This document shows positions 1-5,550 of a stretch of DNA of 6,517 nucleotides, one piece after another. Source of the DNA: Nanobdellota archaeon (GTDB taxonomy: Archaea; Nanobdellota; Nanobdellia; Pacearchaeales; GW2011-AR1); NCBI GenBank assembly GCA_018816205.1, contig JAHIWJ010000115.1, positions 1-6,517 of the forward strand, in the 5' to 3' direction. Below the pieces are notes generated by a model that saw only the letters and a program-made list of their open reading frames with translations, searched no databases and was not told the origin of the DNA. The number at the start of each line of letters is the position of its first letter. Positions within the stretch are counted from its first letter, which is position 1. The position numbers and the translations under genes were made by a program.

Positions 1-10
1 TATTTTTGGC

Positions 11-859
11 ATGAGAATAAAATTTGCTTATTCGTCAAAGTTCACGCAGAAGTTCAGAAAGCCACCAACGACTAACAAACATAGCGTGGCATTCACAAGT
101 ATGGCCCAAGATATTATTGACAAGTCAAATGTTGTACTTGAAGTTTTAGATGCGCGGTTTGTCGATAAGACTAGAAACGAAGAGCTTGAGAAGGAAGTGA
201 AGAAGAAAGACAAGAAGCTTATTTTTGTGCTGAACAAGGCGGATTTGATAGACATTAACGACTTGAAGTTTAGTTACGACTTGACTCAGTTGGAGCCGTA
301 TGTTCTTTTTTCCTCAAAAAATCGAGTTGGGCGAGCGCGACTTAGGGAGATAATTTTAATTGAGGCAAAGAAATCAAAAGCTAAGAGAGTGATGATTGGT
401 GTTATTGGCTATCCAAACACGGGGAAGAGTTCGCTGATAAATGTTCTTTGCGGAGGCAAACGTGCTGGAACTTCGCCTCATGCAGGGTTTACCAAGAACA
501 TTCAGAAAGTAAGATTTAGGGATAACGTTTACATTTTGGATTCTCCTGGGGTGATAACTGGCGGAGAAGAGAACTCTATTAACGAAAGAATCGTTAAGAA
601 GCAGATTGAAATCGGGGCGAAAGATTACAACAAAGCGAAATATCCAGACCTGACCTTGAACGAAATAATGAAAGAAGCGCCGAAGATTTTTGATGAGTTT
701 TACGGCGTTAAGTCTCGTGGGGAAATTGATGTTTTGCTTGAGAAGCTTGGTAAGAAATGGAATTTTTTGAAGAAGGGCGGGGAAGTTGACACGGAGAGAA
801 CTGCTCGACGGATTCTGAGGGACTGGCAGGAAGGGAAAGTTGTTTTGAAAAAGCGATAA
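11..859 (+). CDS. Circularly permuted GTPase, YlqF/RbgA/YawG type (ribosome assembly)
   Basis: Members of this family bind GTP and act in late assembly of the large ribosomal subunit in the cytoplasm. The G motifs occur in permuted order: G4 NKAD at residues 75-78, a G5-like SSK at 101-103, then G1 GYPNTGKS at 133-140, a probable G2 threonine at T161, and G3 DSPG at 177-180. This G4-G5-G1-G2-G3 order defines the circularly permuted MMR1/HSR1-like GTPases. The C-terminal segment at about 260-275 (DTERTARRILRDWQ) resembles the end of archaeal YawG-type proteins. The length of 282 residues fits the family. The ATG at 11 follows only ten bases of window and the frame stays open to the left edge, so the true start could lie further upstream. 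The family assignment is firm; the exact ribosomal role in this organism is inferred from relatives. Confidence 0.92.
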   Translation: MRIKFAYSSKFTQKFRKPPTTNKHSVAFTSMAQDIIDKSNVVLEVLDARFVDKTRNEELEKEVKKKDKKLIFVLNKADLIDINDLKFSYDLTQLEPYVLFSSKNRVGRARLREIILIEAKKSKAKRVMIGVIGYPNTGKSSLINVLCGGKRAGTSPHAGFTKNIQKVRFRDNVYILDSPGVITGGEENSINERIVKKQIEIGAKDYNKAKYPDLTLNEIMKEAPKIFDEFYGVKSRGEIDVLLEKLGKKWNFLKKGGEVDTERTARRILRDWQEGKVVLKKR

Positions 860-860
860 A

Positions 861-868
861 TATTTATA
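861..868 (+). promoter_or_regulatory. TATA box for the YecM-like gene
   Basis: The octamer TATTTATA lies just after the stop codon of the GTPase gene. Its centre is about 25 nt before the ATG at 890, the usual distance from an archaeal TATA box to the transcription start. The transcript would therefore begin at or next to the start codon, making it leaderless. It also means the gene has its own promoter although it follows the GTPase gene by only 30 bases. Confidence 0.55.
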
Positions 869-889
869 CGTAAACTTCTAAGAGGTTTG

Positions 890-1405
890 ATGAATAATTT
901 AGATGAATTTTATACGAGTGCTGGAGAGATTGTTAAGGTCTTTGATAATTTTGTTAAGGGCAACGATTTGACGGACAAGGCCAAGGCAGACCACGTTTGC
1001 TATAAGTGCGGTTCGACAAAATCTTTTGAGGCTATGCGAAGAATGTTCGAGCAGGGAACGGTAAGCAGGTGGGCGTATCAATCCATTATTGCAAAAAGAC
1101 GAATAGCACTTTTTAGACTTCGAAGGCCAATAGAAACGAGTTTGGGGGTAGTCAACATCTTAGAACTCTCTGATCAGAAGCCCGACAATAGTCAGAGCGA
1201 AGGATTTGATCATATTGAGGTTTACCATGTTTCGGGAGATTATGATAGGCTTGTTGTTCATCTAAAAGACCGAGGAGCAAGTGTGAAGGAAGTCATCAGA
1301 CCACATCACACCACACATGATATTCCCATGTGTAGTGGCTATTTGCTGAGATTGACGCGTGAAGGGTTAGTTGGAAAAATTCAGAGAGAAATGATTGAAG
1401 GTTAA
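890..1405 (+). CDS. YecM-like protein (VOC/glyoxalase fold)
   Basis: The protein has 171 residues from the ATG at 890. A TTG directly before it at 887 would add one residue, but ATG fits the TATA-box distance better. The N-terminal helical part (residues 1-30) leads into ADHVCYK at 33-39. A later segment, NILELSDQKPDNSQSEGFDHIEVYHV, spans about 89-114. The pairing of DHVCY with ILEL...EGF-HIE is what I recognise from Escherichia coli YecM, a putative metal-binding protein of the vicinal oxygen chelate superfamily. H35 and E110 are the likely counterparts of the metal ligands. Near the C-terminus, where relatives have a His-containing strand, this protein reads YLLRLTREG, so a ligand may be lost or shifted. 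No substrate is known for the family. The gene converges on the next one, with 41 bases between them. The assignment comes from motif memory without an alignment. Confidence 0.75.
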   Translation: MNNLDEFYTSAGEIVKVFDNFVKGNDLTDKAKADHVCYKCGSTKSFEAMRRMFEQGTVSRWAYQSIIAKRRIALFRLRRPIETSLGVVNILELSDQKPDNSQSEGFDHIEVYHVSGDYDRLVVHLKDRGASVKEVIRPHHTTHDIPMCSGYLLRLTREGLVGKIQREMIEG

Positions 1406-1446
1406 ATATACCAGTTTTCAGCTCGAACTTGTTATTTGAAGAGTTT

Positions 1447-2082
1447 TCAAGAACCTTTTGAGATTTTTTTGAAAAAACATTCACCAATTTTGAAAGTTCC
1501 GTAAGTTATAAAAAATGCGCTAAACACATCAATGGTGTAGTGGACATGCATAAAAAGAACCACTGCAGCCATTATTATTGATGACACAAGGAAGAAGTAT
1601 TTAATTTTGCTATGCCTAAAAAGAAGGAAGCCAAGGAAAGGAACAGCTGTGTGGCCCGAGAAGAATAAATCGTTTTGAAAAGTGATAAATGAAAAAATCC
1701 TTGGAAGAGTAAAGACCAAAGCTTGTGCTGGAATCTTGAGATGAGTAAATGTTGTAAATGCTGCGCGAACTGCGATTAGCAGGCTGAACTGGCTGATTAC
1801 TCTGTGAAATTCCCTAATTTTGAAAAGAAGAGGGTAAACCAAAAGAACCACTATTATTAGGATTATGCCGTATAAAAATATGAAGTCTAAGTCAAGTGTT
1901 GGGATGTTGTCTAAAATCAAATCAGGAGCTTCTACTGCTGGCACTGTTGTTACATATGCCCCTGCTAAATAGTCCAGAATAATAGCTGTAGCAAGTAAAA
2001 TCAATGAAATGAGCATCAGATATTTGTTGTTCCAAGCAGATCTTTTCCATTCACTAAATTTTGTAATCTTTACTTTATTCAA
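1447..2082 (-). CDS. Membrane PAP2_C / sphingomyelin-synthase-like phosphatase or phosphotransferase
   Basis: This 211-residue protein has about six hydrophobic segments (roughly 21-40, 66-86, 97-113, 140-156, 161-179 and 183-198). It carries the two catalytic motifs of the sphingomyelin-synthase-like branch of PAP2 enzymes: FFSGHT at 140-145 and HYTIDV at 181-186. H144, H181 and D185 form the expected His-His-Asp triad that hydrolyses or transfers a lipid phosphate head group at the membrane surface. R106 in AVRAAFTTFT matches the conserved arginine region before the first motif. Relatives act on phospholipids or lipid phosphates; the substrate here cannot be read from sequence. The start is a TTG at 2082, with AAGAAGG 11 bases upstream and a TATA-like TTTAAA at 2128-2133. 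No ATG exists upstream in frame. An alternative start at M23 would remove the basic N-terminus. Confidence 0.8.
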   Translation of the reverse strand: MNKVKITKFSEWKRSAWNNKYLMLISLILLATAIILDYLAGAYVTTVPAVEAPDLILDNIPTLDLDFIFLYGIILIIVVLLVYPLLFKIREFHRVISQFSLLIAVRAAFTTFTHLKIPAQALVFTLPRIFSFITFQNDLFFSGHTAVPFLGFLLFRHSKIKYFFLVSSIIMAAVVLFMHVHYTIDVFSAFFITYGTFKIGECFFKKISKGS

Positions 2083-2141
2083 TTTTGAGTATGCCTTCTT
2101 TTGCGAGTTGATGAAGAAGTTCTGAAATTTAAATCTTTTTA

Positions 2142-2244
2142 ACGCCCTGACCGAGAATCGAACTCTATCCTCGCTCGATCCTCAAACCCCAACGCCAAAT
2201 CCGCCCTGACCGAGAATCGAACTCGGACCTCGACCGCGACAGGG
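2142..2244. repeat. Left copy of 103-bp direct repeat (attR/attL-like, displaced tRNA-Asp 3' end)
   Basis: This copy is identical over 103 bases to 5275-5377. On the minus strand, 2202-2244 is the last 43 nt of tRNA-Asp, from the 5' strand of the anticodon stem to the discriminator base; no acceptor 5' strand or D-arm precedes it, so it is not a tRNA gene. Beyond the tRNA end lies about 36 bp of unique sequence and then a second, partly decayed tRNA 3' end at 2143-2165. Perfect identity extends through non-tRNA sequence, which implies a recent event or continuing gene conversion. Confidence 0.85.
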
Positions 2245-2324
2245 CGGAGCCCTATTAACCAATCCGCCCCCTTGAAGGGTGCGGACACCCCTAAGTCTCC
2301 CCCCGTGAAGGGCGGAGCCTTTTT
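2241..2324. other. GC-rich block of hairpins at the left inner end of the element
   Basis: This strikingly GC-rich stretch sits in AT-rich surroundings and directly abuts the left repeat. On the plus strand it can form GGGCGGA (2242-2248) with TCCGCCC (2263-2269), then GGGTG/CACCC (2277-2281 with 2286-2290) closed by the tetraloop CGGA. A third hairpin, CTCC...GGAG, surrounds CGTGAA near 2297-2317 and is followed by five T residues at 2320-2324. The 11-mer AGGGCGGAGCC occurs at both ends (2241-2251 and 2309-2319). It could be a structured RNA with a terminator-like end, arm-type recombination sites, or a remnant of another tRNA-linked element. The remaining bases up to the promoter at 2491 are AT-rich and hold no convincing gene. 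Confidence 0.45.
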
Positions 2325-2446
2325 GCAGTTTAGTGACTTGTCATCTCACTTTCTATTATTTTTTCCTCCGCTTTTGCGAATATGATCTTTAATCTCATTT
2401 TTTCCTTTTCTCTTTTTTAGCATGATTAATTGAAGATAGTAAAGTT

Positions 2447-2464
2447 AAAATAGTTTTCTATTTT
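2447..2464. repeat. 18-bp perfect inverted repeat upstream of the candidate toxin-antitoxin promoter
   Basis: AAAATAG (2447-2453) and CTATTTT (2458-2464) are perfect inverted arms around TTTT. The site ends 26 bases before the TATA box of the gene at 2520. It could be an operator bound by a dimeric regulator, but AT-rich palindromes of this size also occur by chance. Confidence 0.3.
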
Positions 2465-2489
2465 TGCTGCTCTTTCATAAATCATAAGA

Positions 2490-2498
2490 TTTTATAAA
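2490..2498 (+). promoter_or_regulatory. TATA box for the DUF4258/DUF2283-like pair
   Basis: TTTTATAAA is centred about 26 nt before the ATG at 2520, so transcription should begin at or close to the start codon. A purine-rich AAAGG sits directly against the ATG, too close to act as a normal ribosome binding site, which also favours a leaderless message. Confidence 0.6.
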
Positions 2499-2519
2499 TC
2501 CAAGTATTCTTTCTAAAGG

Positions 2520-2849
2520 ATGCTTGATCCAAACAAAATAAAGAGGAAAATTTCAGTCAATGATTTCATAACCCTCATAAGAAAATATTTACCAGAGAAT
2601 ATTGAAGATAGTGGTCATGCTTTCAAAAGACTCAGCCAAAGACAGAGAGAATTGTTCACCATTGAAGAAGTGCGCAATATCTTACTTAAAGATAGACCAT
2701 TTCTTGTTGGAGTTCAAGAAAATGATAATCACGCCGTTTTTTATAAACATCAAGGCAAAAATCTAAGAATCATAATTAAACTGGAACGCCAAAAGGTTAA
2801 AATAGTCACGTTTTATAATATACTGGAATGGCAGATACCAAAAATATGA
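2520..2849 (+). CDS. DUF4258-like protein, candidate toxin of a two-gene module
   Basis: The protein has 109 residues. After a basic, helical N-terminus (1-30) it shows the pattern of DUF4258 proteins: HAFKR at 33-37, a helix TIEEVRNIL at 47-55, then short beta strands AVFYKHQGKNLRIIIKL (72-88) and VKIVTFYN (93-100) at the end of the fold. DUF4258 proteins are small, related in style to RelE/BrnT-type toxins, and are often encoded beside a short DUF2283 protein, as here. The next gene overlaps this one, which points to coupled translation. A role as an RNase-type toxin is inferred from this pattern and neighbourhood; no catalytic residues can be assigned with certainty beyond the conserved H33 and R37. 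It lies inside the repeat-bounded segment, where such modules often act to keep an element in its host. Confidence 0.65.
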   Translation: MLDPNKIKRKISVNDFITLIRKYLPENIEDSGHAFKRLSQRQRELFTIEEVRNILLKDRPFLVGVQENDNHAVFYKHQGKNLRIIIKLERQKVKIVTFYNILEWQIPKI

Positions 2850-3226
2850 TGAATAAAGAAAGAACCTTAGAAGCAGAAGGAGAAATGGATTACGATTATG
2901 TAAATGACATTCTTCTTTTCAAGGTGAAAGATAGGGAATATGATTTCTCTATAGAATTCCAAAACATGGTCGTGGATGTTGATAATGAGCAGTTTATTGT
3001 TGGAATTCAGATTTTTGATGCCTCTAAATTTTTAAAAATAGGCAAGGAACATTTAAGAAAAATCACGAAATGGCAATTCAAGGCAAAACTTAAAGAAAAC
3101 GAATTTAGGATTGATTTGTATTATCAAGTTGTCGTAAGGAATAGAACTGTAAACAATAACATATACCCAATTATAGTTCAGCAGGATATGGGGTTGCCTA
3201 GTCCACAAATGGTGAAGACTGTTTAG
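2828..3226 (+). CDS. DUF2283-domain protein, candidate antitoxin partner
   Basis: The protein has 132 residues. Residues 21-70 match the DUF2283 pattern: DYDYVNDILLFKV, then a strand ending MVVDVDNEQFIVGIQIFDASKFL, in which the D-x-D turn and VGI-x-I-x-DAS are the hallmark. Typical DUF2283 proteins are about 60-80 residues, so the extension at 72-132 is unusual; it has alternating charged and hydrophobic strands and no motif I recognise. The ATG at 2828 overlaps the preceding gene by 22 bases. Alternative starts at 2846 (M7) and 2849 (M8) would give a short overlap around the upstream TGA (2847-2849), the usual geometry of coupled toxin-antitoxin genes; I keep 2828 as the longest form. The function as antitoxin is inferred from the pairing. 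Confidence 0.7.
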   Translation: MADTKNMMNKERTLEAEGEMDYDYVNDILLFKVKDREYDFSIEFQNMVVDVDNEQFIVGIQIFDASKFLKIGKEHLRKITKWQFKAKLKENEFRIDLYYQVVVRNRTVNNNIYPIIVQQDMGLPSPQMVKTV

Positions 3227-3246
3227 GGGTGGGGGAGTTAAAATAA

Positions 3247-3252
3247 TTTTTT
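3247..3252 (+). terminator. T-run after the DUF2283-like gene
   Basis: Six T residues lie 20 bases after the stop codon of the plus-strand pair and before the convergent minus-strand gene. Archaeal RNA polymerase commonly terminates at such U-rich tracts without a hairpin. The rest of the 117-base gap holds nothing else I can support. Confidence 0.35.
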
Positions 3253-3343
3253 GGAAGAATTGGTAGGCAGATTCTCACAAGCCAAACCATCTTTATCTGA
3301 GAGGTTGGATGATATAAAAAGTTGATTGTTGTTGGAGCTTGGC

Positions 3344-5197
3344 TTATCCAAATAATCTCTTAAACCAATTCAAGAATTTCTGCCACACATTACCACTTAC
3401 GCATTCGTCGTTAATACACAAATTACTTCCGCACTCAAAATTATTTTCGCAAAATTCTCCTGCGTTAGATTGTTCTACAAAATATCCATCTTCAAAACAA
3501 TATTCTCCGCCTTTTCTATATCCCATTGGATAACATTTCTCATTAACAAAGCAACCATGACAAACAAAAGTAATTTCTTTTTCTAACTCTTCTCCACTCG
3601 GCATTTCAATAGGTTCTTTCTCTGATTCCCCATACGATGAACAAGAAGCTCTTTCATCAAACCACTCAAAAATTTCTTCTGTTGTAGCTCTTCCTTCTAA
3701 CTTAATTTGGCATCCCCCTTTATCAATAAACAATAAAGTTGGAACTCCTCTAATTTCATACTTTTCAGCAAGGTCTGAGTCTTCTATCACATTCACCTTA
3801 ATAAAACCAACATCTTCTGAAATTAACTCAAAAAAGTTTTTTATCTCTGTTTCCATACCTTGACAATGTGGACATGTTTCACTATAGAAATAAAATAACA
3901 AACCTTCTTCATCTGCTTCTACAAATGGTTTTGGTTCTTCTTCAACATAAATATAAGGGGAGCACAATGAAGCAGGATTCTCAATACAAACACATCCAAC
4001 TTCTAATAATTCTCCTATATGTTGAGTAATTATTGCTACGTCTTTTTCATCTAATCTGTCATCTTCATTAAAATTATATTTATCTAACACGTTCAACTTT
4101 AACCAAATAGCGTCATCATAATCAACATCCCCATCTCCATCATAGTCATTCACATTGACTTCTGCATCGTCATCATCAAAAATTCCATTCCCATCAAAAT
4201 CAAATTCCCTAATTTTCTTCCTTAAAAATTCAACATCACTACTGGTTATTTTTCCATCCCCATTAACATCGTACTCGCTTGTGCTGCTTGCTTTCCAGCA
4301 TTGTTTCACTTGTTTTCCATTTGGACAAGTGTAATATTTAACACAGTCATCGTCTTGTGGGACATCTTCAAAATCTAAATCTGACGGATATTTAACCAAG
4401 TAAGGGTTTATTAAGTCCTCAAATATATCATCATCCACAAGGTCTGAATTCCAATTCTCAATCATTATAGTAATTACTTTGTTCCCCTTGTACCAGACTA
4501 CTGCAATGTCCATTATATCCTCCTTCTCTCTTACAAAGCCGTAATAACTGTTACCATTCCATGACTGTTCCTCAATCCTAACATTATCATCTTGAAGTTC
4601 ATCATATACAGACTGAACAAATTCGCTATTTGTAAATCCAACACTATATATTTCAACAGTGGCTTCAATCTCATCTATTCCCCCATAGGGATATCTATAA
4701 TAAGCTGTATAAGAATCACAAGGATTATTATCAAAAAGACCGCATCTATCAGTTGCTGATGAACTTAAATATTGAATGTCGCCTAAATCTTCCTCTATTA
4801 AATAGCTAGAACTGTCTACGAACTCATAACAGAATCTTACATATTCTTCATTATCTTCATTATACCCAACTTCATGCACGCCGATACTTACTCCATCAAT
4901 CACAATTGTTTGCCCTTCAAATAAAGGATTGCCCCATTGTGAGGAAAAACCTTCTTGTAGTTCTCCAAATTGCCCGTTGACTTTGAAACTAACAAAGTCA
5001 TCCTCTGCTTCTATGTGTGTAAAAATTTCAATACTTCTCCCATCTGCAGGAATATATGTTTTTGTCTCACCATCGTATTGGGTTGCACAATTTTGTTGAA
5101 GTTCATTAGCAAGAACGCACCCCACTAACAGAATCAAAGCTAGCGTTACAAATGCCAATCTTTGCATTGTTTTATTTGCTTTAATGTTTCTTTCCAT
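3344..5197 (-). CDS. Secreted multidomain protein: EF-hand/dockerin-like loops, CPHC thioredoxin domain, Cys-rich C-terminus
   Basis: This 617-residue protein begins with a signal sequence (basic 1-13, hydrophobic 14-30). Cleavage may follow VLA30, or LVGC27 may serve as a lipobox. Residues 31-300 match nothing I recognise, though DCVKYYTCPNGKQVKQC (284-300) is a small Cys motif. Four EF-hand or dockerin-like calcium loops follow, starting at D310, D333, D351 and N375. A thioredoxin-fold domain spans about 425-515, with active site CPHC at 442-445 and the cis-proline motif GVPT at 484-487 (P486). The C-terminal module (546-599) has eight Cys, and the protein ends in the aromatic/basic tail WQKFLNWFKRLFG. 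The mature form has 22 Cys. It probably works outside the membrane as a thiol-disulfide oxidoreductase or a redox-active surface protein; the partner is unknown. It is a cargo gene of the repeat-bounded segment. Confidence 0.85.
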   Translation of the reverse strand: MERNIKANKTMQRLAFVTLALILLVGCVLANELQQNCATQYDGETKTYIPADGRSIEIFTHIEAEDDFVSFKVNGQFGELQEGFSSQWGNPLFEGQTIVIDGVSIGVHEVGYNEDNEEYVRFCYEFVDSSSYLIEEDLGDIQYLSSSATDRCGLFDNNPCDSYTAYYRYPYGGIDEIEATVEIYSVGFTNSEFVQSVYDELQDDNVRIEEQSWNGNSYYGFVREKEDIMDIAVVWYKGNKVITIMIENWNSDLVDDDIFEDLINPYLVKYPSDLDFEDVPQDDDCVKYYTCPNGKQVKQCWKASSTSEYDVNGDGKITSSDVEFLRKKIREFDFDGNGIFDDDDAEVNVNDYDGDGDVDYDDAIWLKLNVLDKYNFNEDDRLDEKDVAIITQHIGELLEVGCVCIENPASLCSPYIYVEEEPKPFVEADEEGLLFYFYSETCPHCQGMETEIKNFFELISEDVGFIKVNVIEDSDLAEKYEIRGVPTLLFIDKGGCQIKLEGRATTEEIFEWFDERASCSSYGESEKEPIEMPSGEELEKEITFVCHGCFVNEKCYPMGYRKGGEYCFEDGYFVEQSNAGEFCENNFECGSNLCINDECVSGNVWQKFLNWFKRLFG

Positions 5198-5218
5198 GTC
5201 ATATCTTAAGAAATATAT

Positions 5219-5226
5219 TTTATAAA
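5219..5226 (-). promoter_or_regulatory. TATA box for the secreted thioredoxin-fold gene
   Basis: On the minus strand TTTATAAA is centred about 25 nt before the ATG at 5197, so the transcript should be leaderless or nearly so. No ribosome binding site precedes the ATG. The promoter lies between the right repeat and the gene, inside the element. Confidence 0.55.
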
Positions 5227-5274
5227 TCTATCTTTAGCTTCAAATCTGTTTGAAGCAATACTGCGCTAATGAAG

Positions 5275-5377
5275 ACGCCCTGACCGAGAATCGAACTCTA
5301 TCCTCGCTCGATCCTCAAACCCCAACGCCAAATCCGCCCTGACCGAGAATCGAACTCGGACCTCGACCGCGACAGGG
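5275..5377. repeat. Right copy of 103-bp direct repeat, overlapping intact tRNA-Asp
   Basis: This copy is identical to 2142-2244. Its right edge is at tRNA nucleotide 30, within the anticodon stem; from there to 5335 it is the functional tRNA 3' half. The remaining bases lie beyond the tRNA end and contain a second tRNA 3' end at 5276-5298. That fragment shares 23 identical bases with 5335-5357 (discriminator, acceptor 3' strand, most of the T-arm), and weaker similarity continues to the variable loop. Confidence 0.85.
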
Positions 5378-5406
5378 TCGTGTTCTAACCACTAAACTAC
5401 CAGGGC
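5335..5406 (-). tRNA. tRNA-Asp (anticodon GTC)
   Basis: The 72-nt minus-strand sequence folds as a full cloverleaf. The acceptor stem pairs GCCCTGG with TCAGGGC (one G-T), the D-stem pairs GTTT with GAAC around a loop containing GG, the anticodon stem pairs CGACC with GGTCG around CTGTCGC with anticodon GTC, and the T-stem pairs CCGAG with CTCGG around TTCGATT. The discriminator is G and no CCA is encoded. Its 3' half belongs to the right direct repeat, so the gene appears to serve as the integration site while staying functional. The only difference from perfect pairing is the terminal G-T next to the D-arm junction and a T-G pair in the D-stem. Confidence 0.95.
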
Positions 5407-5432
5407 TTCAAGAGACTATAATTTTGTGCTTT

Positions 5433-5438
5433 TTTAAA
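5433..5438 (-). promoter_or_regulatory. TATA box for tRNA-Asp
   Basis: On the minus strand, TTTAAA within an A/T-rich run lies about 30 nt before the tRNA 5' end, so transcription would begin a few bases upstream of the mature end. It lies outside the repeat and would be untouched by integration or excision. Confidence 0.45.
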
Positions 5439-5521
5439 TTTTTGGAGATGAGTTTTTACGAGGCGGCGTGGAAATTTTCTGGAAACTGTAAGTAACTTTA
5501 TAGTAGTTACATTTAGAAAGG

Positions 5522-5529
5522 TTTAAATA
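5522..5529 (+). promoter_or_regulatory. TATA box with purine-rich BRE for the Tyr-rich secreted protein operon
   Basis: TTTAAATA is centred 25 nt before the ATG at 5551 and is preceded by the purine-rich AGAAAGG, consistent with a TFB recognition element. The spacing predicts a leaderless transcript starting at the ATG. Confidence 0.55.
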
Positions 5530-5550
5530 GTTTTGAAGTTCTGAGAGAAT

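Larger units (their letters stand above)
2142..5377. mobile_element. Putative tRNA-Asp-integrated element, unit length 3,133 bp, no recombinase visible
   Basis: The segment is bounded by identical 103-bp direct repeats at 2142-2244 and 5275-5377. The right repeat begins inside the anticodon stem of an intact tRNA-Asp on the minus strand and runs through its 3' end. The left repeat carries only the 3' part of the same tRNA. This matches an element integrated on the 3' side of a tRNA gene, where the element supplies a replacement 3' end and the displaced end marks the far boundary. Recombination between the repeats would restore one intact tRNA gene and release a 3,133-bp circle. Three confident coding regions lie inside: a DUF4258/DUF2283-like pair and a large secreted thioredoxin-fold protein. 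None resembles a tyrosine or serine recombinase or a replication protein. It could be a satellite mobilised by another integrase, a decayed element, or the product of a duplication across the tRNA. Confidence 0.65.

Noticed and set aside
2202..2244. Second tRNA-Asp gene on the minus strand in the left repeat
   Set aside because: Only nucleotides from the anticodon stem to the discriminator match. The bases upstream do not provide an acceptor 5' strand that pairs with TCAGGGC or a proper D-stem, so it is a remnant.
2330..2398. A 22-codon minus-strand frame beginning MRLKIIFAKAEE after an AAAGGA-like site
   Set aside because: Too short, and no TATA box at the right distance or recognisable protein; AT-rich sequence yields such frames easily.
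3339..3533. Plus-strand frame of 64 codons
   Set aside because: It lies antisense within the Cys-rich end of the secreted protein gene, with no promoter and no recognisable protein.
4060..4280. DNA repeat array in the EF-hand region
   Set aside because: The repeated GAT-rich pattern follows from the Asp-rich calcium loops of the protein; unit lengths and spacing vary, so it is no CRISPR or satellite repeat.
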